Positions 7,753 to 16,775 of a stretch of DNA of 64,000 nucleotides are shown piece by piece (positions within the stretch are counted from its first letter, which is position 1; the number at the start of each line of letters is the position of its first letter). The notes under the pieces are model-generated. The model was not told the DNA's origin. It ran no database searches and saw only the letters and a program-made list of their open reading frames with translations. Position numbers and translations under genes: made by a program. This DNA is from Pseudomonas sp. GM79 (lineage in GTDB: Bacteria > Pseudomonadota > Gammaproteobacteria > Pseudomonadales > Pseudomonadaceae): NCBI RefSeq assembly GCF_000282495.1, contig NZ_AKJE01000021.1, forward strand, positions 1 through 64,000, given 5' to 3'.

Positions 7753-8718
7753 ATGCGCACTGTCATTTTGCGTCGTGGTCTGGTCGCTCTGTTTGCTGCG
7801 GCTGTAACCTTCGGCGCCATTACTCAAGCTCAGGCCGAGACACTCCGGATCGGCTATCAAAAATACGGCACTCTGGTGCTGCTCAAAGCCAAAGGCACAC
7901 TGGAAAAACGCCTCGCCGCCCAAGGCGTGGACGTGCAATGGACTGAATTCCCCGGTGGCCCGCAACTGCTCGAAGGCCTGAACGTCGGCTCCATCGACTT
8001 TGGCGTCACCGGTGAAACGCCGCCCGTGTTCGCTCAGGCGGCCGGCGCCGATCTGCTCTATGTTGCCTATGAACCGCCAGCGCCCCACAGCGAAGCGATC
8101 CTGGTGCCGAAGGACTCGCCGATCAAATCGGTGCAGGACCTCAAGGGCAAGAAAGTCGTGCTCAACAAAGGCTCCAACGTGCATTACCTGCTGGTGCGTG
8201 CGCTTGAAGATGGCGGCCTCAAATACACCGACATCCAGACCGTGTTCCTGCCGCCAGCCGATGCCCGCGCCGCATTCGAGCGTGGCAGCGTCGATGCCTG
8301 GGTGATCTGGGACCCATACCAGGCCGCCGCTGAACAGCAACTGCAAGCACGCACTCTGCGCGACGGCAAAGGCCTCGTCGACAACCATCAGTTCTACCTG
8401 GCTACCAAACCTTACGCGCAGAAAAATCCTGAAGTGATCAAGGCTCTGGTGGAAGAAGTGCGCGCGGTTGGCGAATGGTCCAAGGCCAATCCCGAGGACG
8501 TGACCAAGCAAGTTTCGCCGCTGCTCGGCCTGCCAGCGGACATCACCCTGACCTCGGTGAAACGCCAGGGCTACGGCGCGCTGTTCCTCACGCCGGAAGT
8601 AGTCGCCGCCCAGCAAAAAATTGCCGACAGCTTCTACCAGCTCAAGCTGATTCCCAAACCCTTGAGCATCAAAGACGTGATCTGGGCGCCACCTGCCACC
8701 GTGGCCAAAGCGCCGTAA
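7753..8718 (+). CDS. ssuA: Aliphatic sulfonate-binding protein SsuA
   Basis: Periplasmic substrate-binding protein of the alkanesulfonate ABC importer. A signal peptide covers about residues 1-25 (cut near AQA-E), and the mature chain starts LRIGYQKYGTLVLLKAKG, characteristic of SsuA. The segments GVTGETPPVFAQAAG and WVIWDPYQAAAEQQ form the ligand cleft in homologues. The length is 321 aa. The ATG has AAAGGAG upstream. It lies 101 bp after ssuE and 25 bp before ssuD in the operon; unlike tauA at 3-4 kb it is accompanied by its own permease (ssuC) and ATPase (ssuB). Confidence 0.93.
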   Translation: MRTVILRRGLVALFAAAVTFGAITQAQAETLRIGYQKYGTLVLLKAKGTLEKRLAAQGVDVQWTEFPGGPQLLEGLNVGSIDFGVTGETPPVFAQAAGADLLYVAYEPPAPHSEAILVPKDSPIKSVQDLKGKKVVLNKGSNVHYLLVRALEDGGLKYTDIQTVFLPPADARAAFERGSVDAWVIWDPYQAAAEQQLQARTLRDGKGLVDNHQFYLATKPYAQKNPEVIKALVEEVRAVGEWSKANPEDVTKQVSPLLGLPADITLTSVKRQGYGALFLTPEVVAAQQKIADSFYQLKLIPKPLSIKDVIWAPPATVAKAP

Positions 8719-8743
8719 TTCGATTTCCTGAGGAGACCACTCC

Positions 8744-9892
8744 ATGAGCCTTAATATCTTCTGGTTCCTGCCTACCCATGGCGATGGCCATTACCTTGGC
8801 ACCGCTGAAGGCGCTCGCGCCGTCGACCACGGTTACCTGCAACAGGTCGCGCAAGCGGCGGATCGCCTGGGCTTTGGCGGGGTGCTGATTCCCACCGGTC
8901 GCTCCTGCGAAGACTCGTGGCTGGTAGCCGCGTCGCTGATCCCGGTGACCCAGCGTTTGAAGTTCCTTGTCGCCCTGCGCCCCGGGATCATTTCCCCGAC
9001 GGTGGCGGCGCGTCAGGCCGCGACACTGGATCGCTTGTCTGGCGGTCGGGCGCTGTTCAACCTGGTCACTGGTGGCGATCCGGAAGAACTGGCCGGCGAC
9101 GGTTTGTTCCTCAGTCACGAAGAGCGCTATCAGGCTTCGGTGGAATTCACCCGCATCTGGCGCCGGGTGCTGGAAGGTGAAACGGTTGATTACGACGGTC
9201 AGCACATCAGCGTGAAGGGCGCCAAGTTGCTCTATCCGCCGATCCAGCAACCGCGCCCGCCGCTGTATTTCGGTGGCTCGTCGGAAGCCGCCCAAGACCT
9301 CGCGGCAGAGCAGGTCGAAATGGTTCTGACCTGGGGCGAGCCACCGGCCGCCGTGGCAGAAAAAATCGAGCAGGTTCGCGCCAAAGCCGCGAAGCTCGGT
9401 CGCACCGTGCGCTTCGGTATTCGTTTGCATGTGATTGTTCGCGAAACCAATGCCGAGGCATGGCAAGCGGCGGATCGACTGATCTCGCATCTGGACGATG
9501 ACACCATTGCCCGTGCCCAGGCGTCACTGGCGCGTTTCGATTCGGTCGGCCAACAACGCATGGCCGCATTGCATGGCGGCAGCCGCGACCATCTGGAAGT
9601 CAGCCCCAACCTGTGGGCCGGTGTCGGTCTGGTGCGCGGCGGGGCCGGTACGGCGCTGGTCGGCGATGGCCCGACCGTGGCCGCTCGGGTGAAGGAATAC
9701 GCGGACCTGGGCATCGATACGTTCATCTTCTCCGGTTATCCACACCTGGAAGAGTCCTATCGGGTGGCTGAGTTGCTGTTCCCGCACTTGGATATCGAGC
9801 GTCCGGAGCTGCCGAAAAGCGCCGGTTACGTCAGCCCGTTCGGCGAGATGGTAGCCAACGACATTCTTCCCAAAGCCGCGTCCCAGAGCTGA
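8744..9892 (+). CDS. ssuD: FMNH2-dependent alkanesulfonate monooxygenase SsuD
   Basis: Bacterial-luciferase-family TIM-barrel enzyme that uses FMNH2 and O2 to cleave C1 and longer alkanesulfonates to aldehyde and sulfite. Cys54 lies in [10 protein letters not shown], as in E. coli SsuD, and Arg227/His229 in FGIRLHV match the catalytic Arg226/His228. The [14 protein letters not shown] segment is also a family signature. The 382-aa length is normal. ATG at 8744 follows GAGGAG. It depends on SsuE, encoded two genes upstream, and is closely spaced to ssuC (9 bp). Confidence 0.95.
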   Translation: MSLNIFWFLPTHGDGHYLGTAEGARAVDHGYLQQVAQAADRLGFGGVLIPTGRSCEDSWLVAASLIPVTQRLKFLVALRPGIISPTVAARQAATLDRLSGGRALFNLVTGGDPEELAGDGLFLSHEERYQASVEFTRIWRRVLEGETVDYDGQHISVKGAKLLYPPIQQPRPPLYFGGSSEAAQDLAAEQVEMVLTWGEPPAAVAEKIEQVRAKAAKLGRTVRFGIRLHVIVRETNAEAWQAADRLISHLDDDTIARAQASLARFDSVGQQRMAALHGGSRDHLEVSPNLWAGVGLVRGGAGTALVGDGPTVAARVKEYADLGIDTFIFSGYPHLEESYRVAELLFPHLDIERPELPKSAGYVSPFGEMVANDILPKAASQS

Positions 9893-9901
9893 GGCGCCGC
9901 C

Positions 9902-10684
9902 ATGAAGAAAATCATCCACAACCTCGCGCCCTGGGCGCTGCCGGTCTTGTTGCTGGCGGTGTGGCAGTTGTCGGTGTCGGCGGGCTGGTTGTCGACGCGG
10001 ATTCTGCCGGCGCCGATCGCGGTGATCGAAGCCGGTGTGAGCCTGGTCAGCAGCGGTGAAATCTGGACTCACCTGGCCATCAGCGGCTGGCGCGCGGCGC
10101 TCGGGTTCGCCATTGGCGGCGGCATCGGTCTTGCGTTGGGCTTCATCACCAGCTTGTCGAAATGGGGCGAGCGCCTGCTCGACAGTTCGGTGCAGATGAT
10201 CCGCAACGTGCCGCATCTGGCGTTGATTCCGCTGGTGATCCTGTGGTTCGGCATCGATGAGTCGGCGAAGATTTTTCTGGTGGCGTTGGGCACGTTGTTC
10301 CCGATTTACCTCAACACGTATCACGGCATTCGCAACGTCGATCCGGCGCTGGTGGAGATGGCGCGCAGTTATGGCTTGTCCGGTTTCAGCCTGTTTCGCC
10401 AAGTGATTTTGCCGGGTGCGCTGCCATCGATTCTGGTCGGTGTGCGTTTTGCGCTGGGCTTCATGTGGTTGACATTGATCGTGGCGGAAACCATTTCCGC
10501 GAGCTCGGGCATCGGCTATCTGGCGATGAATGCCCGGGAATTCTTGCAGACCGACGTGGTGGTGCTGGCGATTCTTTTGTACGCAGTGCTCGGCAAGTTG
10601 GCCGACCTTGCGGCGCGTGGGCTTGAACGCGTGTGGCTGCGCTGGCATCCGGCTTATCAGGTTGCCAAGGGAGGTGCTGTATGA
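9902..10684 (+). CDS. ssuC: Aliphatic sulfonate ABC permease SsuC
   Basis: Inner-membrane permease of the SsuABC importer, 260 aa with about six hydrophobic segments. The cytoplasmic EAA loop is visible as [20 protein letters not shown], which contacts the ATPase. It overlaps ssuB by four bases (ATGA), which implies translational coupling and equal production. The start at 9902 is closely preceded by GAGG. Confidence 0.93.
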   Translation: MKKIIHNLAPWALPVLLLAVWQLSVSAGWLSTRILPAPIAVIEAGVSLVSSGEIWTHLAISGWRAALGFAIGGGIGLALGFITSLSKWGERLLDSSVQMIRNVPHLALIPLVILWFGIDESAKIFLVALGTLFPIYLNTYHGIRNVDPALVEMARSYGLSGFSLFRQVILPGALPSILVGVRFALGFMWLTLIVAETISASSGIGYLAMNAREFLQTDVVVLAILLYAVLGKLADLAARGLERVWLRWHPAYQVAKGGAV

Positions 10685-11487
10685 CGGCTCAACAACCTCC
10701 ACGCCTGCGGCGCGGTATTCCGCTGGTGGTGCGCAAGCTGCAAAAAACCTTCGGTTCACGGCAGGTGCTGCGTGAAATCGACCTGCACATTCCGGCCGGG
10801 CAGTTTGTGGCGGTGGTCGGGCGTAGCGGCTGCGGCAAAAGTACTTTGCTGCGCTTGCTCGCCGGTCTCGACAAGCCCACGGGGGGTGAGCTGCTTGCCG
10901 GCGCAGCGCCATTGAGTGAGGCGCGGGAAGACACTCGACTGATGTTCCAGGAAGCGCGTCTGCTGCCGTGGAAAAAGATCATCGACAACGTCGGTCTCGG
11001 GCTCAAGGGCAACTGGCGGCCGCAAGCGTTGGAAGCGCTGGAAGCCGTCGGCCTGGCGGATCGCGCCAACGAATGGCCGGCAGCGTTGTCCGGCGGGCAA
11101 AAGCAGCGTGTGGCCCTGGCTCGCGCGTTGATCCATCAACCGCGCTTGCTGTTGCTCGACGAACCGCTGGGCGCATTGGATGCCCTGACCCGAATCGAAA
11201 TGCAGCAACTGATCGAACGGCTCTGGCAACAGCATGGTTTCACCGTGTTGCTGGTGACCCACGACGTCAGCGAAGCGGTGGCGATTGCCGATCGGGTGAT
11301 TCTGATTGAAGAGGGCGAAGTCGGCCTCGACCTGCCTGTGGAACTGCCGCGCCCTCGGGTCCGTGGCTCCCATCGGCTGGCGGCGCTGGAAACCGAAGTG
11401 CTCAACCGCGTGCTGTCCCTGCCTGGCCAGCCGCCGGAACCGGAACCTGTTTCACCACTGCCTACGCAATTGCGTTGGGCGCAATAA
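10681..11487 (+). CDS. ssuB: Aliphatic sulfonate ABC ATPase SsuB
   Basis: Cytoplasmic ATP-binding subunit of the sulfonate importer, 268 aa. Motifs in order: Walker [11 protein letters not shown]-loop FQEARLLPW, signature LSGGQKQR, Walker B LLLLDEP and switch His in VTHD. ATG at 10681 overlaps the ssuC stop (ATGA) and is preferred to an in-frame upstream start inside ssuC. The last gene, ssuF, is separated from it by 106 bp that contain a heptad-like repeat structure. Confidence 0.94.
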   Translation: MTAQQPPRLRRGIPLVVRKLQKTFGSRQVLREIDLHIPAGQFVAVVGRSGCGKSTLLRLLAGLDKPTGGELLAGAAPLSEAREDTRLMFQEARLLPWKKIIDNVGLGLKGNWRPQALEALEAVGLADRANEWPAALSGGQKQRVALARALIHQPRLLLLDEPLGALDALTRIEMQQLIERLWQQHGFTVLLVTHDVSEAVAIADRVILIEEGEVGLDLPVELPRPRVRGSHRLAALETEVLNRVLSLPGQPPEPEPVSPLPTQLRWAQ

Positions 11488-11570
11488 GAGCAGCGCAAGC
11501 TTCAAGCTTCAAGCTGCAAGTAAAAGCGCTCTGCTTCTTCTTGCAGCTTGTAGCTTGCAACTTGCAGCTC
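11488..11570. repeat. Inverted array of heptads (AAGCTTC/AAGCTGC)
   Basis: Left side has consecutive 7-mers AAGCTTC, AAGCTTC, AAGCTGC, AAG (about 11497-11520). Right side CTTGCAGCTTGTAGCTTGCA with a second CTTGCAGCTC (about 11541-11570) is roughly its complement. The whole can fold into a long imperfect hairpin between ssuB and ssuF. Confidence 0.8.
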
Positions 11571-11593
11571 ATTTCGACCTCAGGAGAAATCTT

Positions 11594-11809
11594 ATGACTA
11601 TCAAAGCCATCAACGTTCGTAACCAGTTCAAAGGCTCGATCAAGGAAATCGTGCTGGGTGACGTGCTGTCGGAAATCGACGTGCAGACGGCCTCCGGCAT
11701 TGTCACTTCGGTGATTACCACCCGTTCGGTGAAAGAGCTGGAGCTGGTGGTCGGCAGTGAAGTAATCGCGTTTGTGAAATCCACCGAGGTGTCGATCGCC
11801 AAATTGTAA
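11594..11809 (+). CDS. ssuF: TOBE-domain (molbindin-like) protein SsuF
   Basis: Small 71-aa single-TOBE-domain protein with the molbindin signature IKAINVRNQFKGSIKEI at the start and ELVVGSEVIAFVKSTEV at the end. SsuF is the last gene of the Pseudomonas ssu operon and is known to be needed for growth on sulfonates and sulfate esters, but its biochemical role (oxyanion binding or sensing) is not settled. ATG at 11594 follows CAGGAG. It is followed by a terminator. Confidence 0.92.
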   Translation: MTIKAINVRNQFKGSIKEIVLGDVLSEIDVQTASGIVTSVITTRSVKELELVVGSEVIAFVKSTEVSIAKL

Positions 11810-11826
11810 GCGCGTGCGCCAACTAC

Positions 11827-11860
11827 AACCCCGGAGGGTGTGAACCCTTCGGGGTTTTTT
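11827..11860 (+). terminator. Terminator of the ssu operon
   Basis: AACCCCGGAGGG and CCCTTCGGGGTT pair (one G-T pair) around TGTGAA, and TTTTTT follows. It lies 18 bp after the ssuF stop. Confidence 0.9.
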
Positions 11861-11894
11861 ATGCGTGTGATTCTGTGAGTTCGGCGGTGCGGCC

Positions 11895-11987
11895 TTCGCG
11901 AGCAAGCCCGCTCCCACATTCGATCTTCAGTGGACACAGATTCTCTGTACGACAGAGATTCACTGTGGGAGCGGGCTTGCTCGCGAA
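11895..11987. repeat. REPIN, topology B
   Basis: TTCGCGAGCAAGCCCGCTCC at the left and its complement at the right, around a spacer with ATCTTCAGTGGACACAGATT. It is located between convergent ssuF and the TetR gene. Confidence 0.95.
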
Positions 11988-12010
11988 GGGGTCAGTGAAG
12001 CCCGCGAGGA

Positions 12011-12649
12011 TCAGGCTGTAATACCGCGCTTGGGCAGATAGGGTGGCAAATACAACCCAAGATAAGCATCAAACACCCGCATCCCTTCCTCGGCCATGCG
12101 CGGCGTGATCTGCCCATGCTGCTGCACCGAGCGTGCATACACCCGATCCCCCAGCTCCATGGCCAGTGCAAACACATCGACATCACTCGGCAGCGTCGGT
12201 AATTGGAAGTGGTGGTCGAACAACTTGTGCATCAGGTCGCCGAGTTCGATGTCGTGCTGGCGGTCGGCCTGGGTGACTTCGGTCAGGCCATGCTGGGCGA
12301 GGATCAGTTGGCGGGCGGCGGCGTCTTCGTCGTAGATGGCGAGCATGCGTTGTTCCACCAGTCGCGACAGATCGCGCCAGCCGTTGAGGGCATGGTGATC
12401 GATGGGCGCTTGCAGGCAGGCGCGGAATGCGGCGTGGACATCGGCGGTCAGGGCTTCGAGCAGGGCCGGGACGCTGGCGAAAAAATGGTAGACGGAGGAG
12501 GGCGGAATCTCGGCGCGTTCGGCGACGCTGTAGATCGACAGGCTGGCCACGCCCTCGGCGGCCAGCAGCGTGCGGGCGGCATCGAGTATCGAATCGATCC
12601 GGGCCTGACTGCGGGCGCGGGGTTTGCGAATGGTGGCGGTGCGCGTCAT
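12011..12649 (-). CDS. TetR/AcrR-family transcriptional regulator
   Basis: A 212-aa one-component repressor. The N-terminal helix-turn-helix is plain in ASLSIYSVAERAEIPPSSVY followed by HFFASVPALLEAL. The C-terminal ligand domain is not recognisable to a known effector. The start was set at 12649 because AGGAG lies just upstream and the basic segment MTRTATIRKPRARSQARID precedes the HTH; a longer frame would run into a REPIN. Downstream it converges with ssuF, upstream it is separated from spuI by a REPIN. The target genes cannot be told from the sequence; regulation of the ssu or spu loci would be a guess. Confidence 0.85.
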   Translation of the reverse strand: MTRTATIRKPRARSQARIDSILDAARTLLAAEGVASLSIYSVAERAEIPPSSVYHFFASVPALLEALTADVHAAFRACLQAPIDHHALNGWRDLSRLVEQRMLAIYDEDAAARQLILAQHGLTEVTQADRQHDIELGDLMHKLFDHHFQLPTLPSDVDVFALAMELGDRVYARSVQQHGQITPRMAEEGMRVFDAYLGLYLPPYLPKRGITA

Positions 12650-12713
12650 TGAAGTCTCCTGCGGGGCAGCGGGCATTGTACGAGCAGGGTTTGATGTTGT
12701 CTGCCCGGACGCC

Positions 12714-12806
12714 TTCGCGAGCAAGCCCGCTCCCACTTTTGATCTCTGCCGTACAACAATACTTTGTTCACTGGAGATCTAATGTGGGAGCGGGCTTGCT
12801 CGCGAA
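12714..12806. repeat. REPIN, topology B
   Basis: TTCGCGAGCAAGCCCGCTCC followed, after a spacer with TTGTTCACTGGAGATCT, by the complementary arm ending in CGCGAA. It lies between the tetR start and the spuI end. Confidence 0.93.
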
Positions 12807-12836
12807 GCAGGCGCCTCGGTCCCGCTGAAAAAAGCC

Positions 12837-12873
12837 ATAAAAAAACGCCGCGAGCTGTGAAGCCGGCGGCGTT
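12837..12873 (-). terminator. Terminator of spuI
   Basis: On the minus strand AACGCCGC (12873-12866) pairs with GCGGCGTT (12851-12844), followed by a T-run (plus-strand A-run before 12844). It begins 18 bp after the spuI stop codon. Confidence 0.85.
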
Positions 12874-12890
12874 GTTTTTACTGCAACCGC

Positions 12891-14267
12891 TTACACGGTA
12901 TGCAGGTACCAGTTGTACTCGAGGTCGGAGATGGAGTGTTCGAACTCCTCCAGCTCGCTCTCTTTACAGGCGACAAAAATGTCGATGTATTTTGGATCGA
13001 TGTACTTGGCCATGACTTCGCTGTCGTCCAGCTCGCGCAATGCATCACGCAGGTTGTTCGGCAGGCTTTGCTCGTTCTGCTCGTAGGAGTTGCCTTCTAC
13101 GGGTGCGCCCGGCTCGATTTTGTTGGTCAGGCCGTGGTGCACGCCCGCCAAAACAGAAGCCATCAACAGATACGGGTTGGCGTCGGCGCCGGCGACACGG
13201 TGTTCGATGCGCACGGCATCGGAGGAACCGGTCGGTACGCGGATGGCCACGGTACGGTTGTCCAGGCCCCAGCACGGCGAATTCGGCACGTAGAACTGTG
13301 CGCCGAAACGACGGTAGGAGTTGACGTTCGGGCAGAGGAAAGCCATCTGCGCCGGCAGGGTCTCGAGCACACCGCCGATCGCGTGACGCAGTGCGGCGTT
13401 CTGCTCGGGATCCTCGCTGGCAAAAATGTTTTTGCCATCTTTATCAAGAATCGAGATGTGGACATGCAGACCGTTACCCGCCTGGCCAGGGTAAGGCTTG
13501 GCCATGAAGGTGGTGTCCATCTCATGGTCGTAGGCGATGTTTTTGATCAGACGCTTGAGCAGGACCGCATAGTCGCAGGCCTTGATCGGGTCGGCCACGT
13601 GGTGCAGGTTCACTTCGAACTGTGCCGGGGCACTTTCCTTGACGATGGCGTCGGCAGGGATGCCTTGCTCTTTCGCACCTTCCAGAATGTCCTGGAGGCA
13701 GTCGACGTATTCGTCGAGGTCGTCGATCAGGTAGACCTGTGTCGAATGCGGGCGTTTGCCGGAGATCGGCGAGCGCGGCGGTTGTGGGCGGCCGTTCACG
13801 TTCTCCTGGTCGATCAGGTAGAACTCCAGTTCGAACGCAGCGCAGATGGTCAGTCCCATCTCGTCAAACTTGGCTACGACTTGTCGCAGGACTTCGCGCG
13901 GGTCGGCGAAGAAAGGATCACCTTCGAGTTCGTGCATGGTCATTAACAGTTGCGCGGTCGGGCGCTTCTGCCAGGGCTCATTGCACAGGGTGTCGGGGAT
14001 TGGATAGCAGATTCGGTCAGCATCGCCGATGTCCAGGCCCAGGCCGGTGCTTTCCACCGTCGAGCCATTGATATCCAGAGCAAATAGAGAGGCCGGCAGG
14101 TTGATGCCTTTCTCGTAAACCTTGTGGAGGCTGGTGCGTTCAATGCGCTTGCCGCGCACCACACCATTCATATCCGCAATCAGAAGGTCAACGTACAGAA
14201 CCTCAGGATGTTCCTTAAGGAACGCGTTCGCTTCGTTAAGCTGAACGGCACGCGGGGGTACCGACAT
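12891..14267 (-). CDS. spuI: Gamma-glutamylputrescine synthetase-type glutamine synthetase SpuI
   Basis: ATP-dependent ligase of the glutamine-synthetase fold that joins glutamate to polyamines, first step of the gamma-glutamyl route. Seen: N-terminal VDLLIADMNGVVRGKRIERT, metal-binding EFELEFYLIDQE-type segment (FELEFYL), GNGLHVHIS (ATP/Glu site), and the C-terminal NRTVAIRVPTGS and EHRVAGADANPYL segments. The 458-aa length fits. ATG at 14267 follows AAAGGTG. It is divergent from spuA, as in P. aeruginosa where spuI and spuABCDEFGH form the polyamine locus. A second homologue, spuB, is nearby; which polyamine each prefers is not visible here. Confidence 0.9.
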   Translation of the reverse strand: MSVPPRAVQLNEANAFLKEHPEVLYVDLLIADMNGVVRGKRIERTSLHKVYEKGINLPASLFALDINGSTVESTGLGLDIGDADRICYPIPDTLCNEPWQKRPTAQLLMTMHELEGDPFFADPREVLRQVVAKFDEMGLTICAAFELEFYLIDQENVNGRPQPPRSPISGKRPHSTQVYLIDDLDEYVDCLQDILEGAKEQGIPADAIVKESAPAQFEVNLHHVADPIKACDYAVLLKRLIKNIAYDHEMDTTFMAKPYPGQAGNGLHVHISILDKDGKNIFASEDPEQNAALRHAIGGVLETLPAQMAFLCPNVNSYRRFGAQFYVPNSPCWGLDNRTVAIRVPTGSSDAVRIEHRVAGADANPYLLMASVLAGVHHGLTNKIEPGAPVEGNSYEQNEQSLPNNLRDALRELDDSEVMAKYIDPKYIDIFVACKESELEEFEHSISDLEYNWYLHTV

Positions 14268-14293
14268 GATGCAACACCTTTGTTGTTAAAAAT

Positions 14294-14306
14294 ATCAATC
14301 ATTGAT
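14294..14306. promoter_or_regulatory. Palindrome between divergent spuI and spuA
   Basis: ATCAATCATTGAT is a 13-bp odd palindrome (6-bp arms around C), 27 bp upstream of the spuI start codon. It is a candidate operator for the polyamine genes; no known binding protein is assigned. Confidence 0.4.
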
Positions 14307-14545
14307 CTCTTCGGATTCCAGTCAACCCGAACGGCATGCCGAAGTCAAGCGAGGCCTTTTTTGCCCTAAAAAAGCACTCATGGGGCTTTTTTGAGGCACT
14401 TTGGGGCGTTTTTTTGCCTTCAGCCTTCTTGGCGCCCGCGAGCTTGAGCGGGCCGTGTTGTATTTTTTACGGGGGTGTTGTGTAAAAAAATGAACAAGGC
14501 TAAGCTCGATTTAAACCCATAACAGCAATAATACCGGGGTGCTTC

Positions 14546-15322
14546 ATGTCTCGCCTGCCGTTAATCGGCGTCACCGCCTGCTCAAAGCAGATCGGTCTGC
14601 ATGCTTATCACATCAGTGGCGACAAATACGTACGCGCCGTGGCATCAGCTGCCAAGGGCCTGCCGTTGATTCTTCCATCCCTGGCGGATCTACTGGTGCC
14701 GTCCGAAATTCTGGACGCTCTGGACGGCATTCTCTTTACAGGCTCTCCTTCTAATATAGAACCGTTTCACTATAACGGCCCGGCCAGTGCGCCAGGTACT
14801 GCTCATGATTCTGCACGCGATGCCACCACTCTCCCGCTGATCCGCGCCGCTGTCGAGGCCGGTGTTCCCGTGCTCGGCATTTGCCGTGGCTTCCAGGAAA
14901 TGAATGTGGCGTTCGGTGGCAGTCTGCATCAGAAGGTTCACGAGGCAGGTCCATTCATGGATCACCGTGAAGACGACAGCCTGCCGCTGGACGGGCAGTA
15001 CGCGCCAAGTCACCCGGTGCACGTTCAGCCGGGCGGTGTACTCGCCGGGCTGGGCCTGGCGAGCGAGATTCAAGTCAATTCGATTCATGGTCAGGGCATC
15101 GAGCGTCTGGCGCCTGGCCTTCGTGTGGAAGCGGTGGCACCCGACGGGTTGATCGAAGCCGTCTCTGTCATCGAAGGCAAGGCTTTTGCTTTAGGGGTGC
15201 AATGGCATCCCGAATGGCAGGTAAGCTTGAATCCTGACTACCTTGCGATTTTCCAGGCATTTGGCGATGCCTGCCGCAAGTACGCTCTACAACGCGACGC
15301 CGATGCGTCAAACAACGCCTGA
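14546..15322 (+). CDS. spuA: Gamma-glutamyl-GABA hydrolase SpuA (PuuD-like)
   Basis: Class-I glutamine-amidotransferase-type hydrolase that frees GABA (or the amino acid made from a longer polyamine) from its gamma-glutamyl conjugate. The nucleophile Cys113 is in LGICRGFQEMN and the catalytic pair His221/Glu223 in VQWHPEWQ. The length of 258 aa agrees with PuuD. ATG at 14546 has GGGGTG upstream. It is the first gene of spuABCDEFGH, and its reaction completes the pathway started by SpuB and SpuC encoded next. Confidence 0.93.
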   Translation: MSRLPLIGVTACSKQIGLHAYHISGDKYVRAVASAAKGLPLILPSLADLLVPSEILDALDGILFTGSPSNIEPFHYNGPASAPGTAHDSARDATTLPLIRAAVEAGVPVLGICRGFQEMNVAFGGSLHQKVHEAGPFMDHREDDSLPLDGQYAPSHPVHVQPGGVLAGLGLASEIQVNSIHGQGIERLAPGLRVEAVAPDGLIEAVSVIEGKAFALGVQWHPEWQVSLNPDYLAIFQAFGDACRKYALQRDADASNNA

Positions 15323-15359
15323 CTTATAAGAGTCAGGAAACTCAGCCTAAGAGGCATTT

Positions 15360-16718
15360 ATGAGTAACAACCTCGACCAGCTCACCGATTGGTTGAAAGA
15401 CCACAAGATCACAGAAGTCGAATGCATGATTGGCGACCTGACCGGCATCACCCGGGGCAAGATCTCGCCGACCAACAAGTTCATTGCCGAAAAAGGCATG
15501 CGCCTGCCCGAAAGCGTTCTGTTGCAGACCGTGACCGGCGACTATGTCGAAGACGACATCTATTACGAACTGCTCGACCCGGCTGACATCGACATGATCT
15601 GCCGCCCCGACCATAACGCGGTGTTCCTGGTGCCTTGGGCCATCGAGCCCACCGCCATCGTGATCCACGATACTTACGACAAGCAGGGCAACCCGATCGA
15701 GCTGTCGCCGCGCAACGTGCTCAAGAAGGTGCTGAAACTCTACGCCGACCACGGCTGGCAGCCGATAGTGGCGCCGGAAATGGAGTTTTACCTCACCAAG
15801 CGCAGTGATGACCCGGACTACCCGCTGCAACCGCCGATTGGCCGCTCCGGTCGCCCGGAAACCGGTCGCCAGTCGTTCTCCATTGAAGCGGCGAACGAAT
15901 TCGATCCGTTATTCGAAGACGTCTACGACTGGTGCGAACTGCAGGAGCTGGACCTCGACACGCTGATCCATGAGGACGGCACCGCGCAGATGGAAATCAA
16001 CTTCCGCCATGGCGATGCCCTGTCCCTGGCCGACCAGATTCTGGTGTTCAAGCGCACCATGCGTGAGGCCGCGCTCAAGCACAACGTGGCCGCGACCTTC
16101 ATGGCCAAGCCCATGACCGGCGAGCCGGGCAGCGCCATGCACTTGCACCAGAGCATCATCAGCCTCGAGACCGGCAAAAACGTCTTCTCCAATGAAGACG
16201 GGACCATGAGCCAGCTGTTCCTCAACCACATCGGCGGCCTGCAGAAATTCATTCCTGAGCTGCTGCCGCTGTTCGCCCCCAACGTCAACTCGTTCCGCCG
16301 CTTCCTGCCGGATACCTCGGCGCCGGTGAACGTGGAGTGGGGCGAAGAGAACCGCACCGTGGGCCTGCGGGTTCCGGATGCAGGACCGCAGAACCGTCGG
16401 GTGGAAAACCGTCTGCCGGGTGCCGATGCCAACCCTTACCTGGCCATCGCCGCCAGCCTGTTGTGCGGCTTTATCGGCATGGTCGAAGGGCATAACCCGA
16501 GTGCTCCGGTCGTCGGTCGTGGCTACGAACGGCGCAATCTGCGCCTGCCATTGACCATCGAAGACGCCCTGGAACGGATGGAAAACAGCAAGACCATCGA
16601 AAAATACCTGGGCAAGAAATTCATCACGGGCTACGTCGCGGTCAAGCGGGCCGAGCATGAAAACTTCAAGCGCGTGATCAGTTCGTGGGAGCGGGAGTTC
16701 CTGCTCTTCGCCGTCTGA
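15360..16718 (+). CDS. spuB: Gamma-glutamylputrescine synthetase-type protein SpuB
   Basis: Second glutamine-synthetase-fold ligase of the locus, 452 aa. It keeps the same landmarks as SpuI: EVECMIGDLTGITRGK near the N-terminus, APEMEFYLTKR (metal site), GSAMHLHQSI (nucleotide site), and RTVGLRVPDAG and ENRLPGADANPYL. Its sequence is clearly diverged from SpuI, so this is an old duplication with presumed substrate division. ATG at 15360 follows AGAGG. It is 37 bp downstream of spuA and is followed by a hairpin before spuC. Confidence 0.92.
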   Translation: MSNNLDQLTDWLKDHKITEVECMIGDLTGITRGKISPTNKFIAEKGMRLPESVLLQTVTGDYVEDDIYYELLDPADIDMICRPDHNAVFLVPWAIEPTAIVIHDTYDKQGNPIELSPRNVLKKVLKLYADHGWQPIVAPEMEFYLTKRSDDPDYPLQPPIGRSGRPETGRQSFSIEAANEFDPLFEDVYDWCELQELDLDTLIHEDGTAQMEINFRHGDALSLADQILVFKRTMREAALKHNVAATFMAKPMTGEPGSAMHLHQSIISLETGKNVFSNEDGTMSQLFLNHIGGLQKFIPELLPLFAPNVNSFRRFLPDTSAPVNVEWGEENRTVGLRVPDAGPQNRRVENRLPGADANPYLAIAASLLCGFIGMVEGHNPSAPVVGRGYERRNLRLPLTIEDALERMENSKTIEKYLGKKFITGYVAVKRAEHENFKRVISSWEREFLLFAV

Positions 16719-16725
16719 TGCGCCG

Positions 16726-16749
16726 GGCGCGGCTGTAAATCGCCGCGCC
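16726..16749 (+). repeat. Intercistronic hairpin spuB-spuC
   Basis: GGCGCGGC (16726-16733) and GCCGCGCC (16742-16749) are perfect 8-bp arms around TGTAAATC, ending 26 bp before the spuC start. There is no T-run, so it looks like an mRNA-stability or attenuation element. Confidence 0.8.
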
Positions 16750-16775
16750 TTCACTGGAATCCAAGGAGAATTCGC

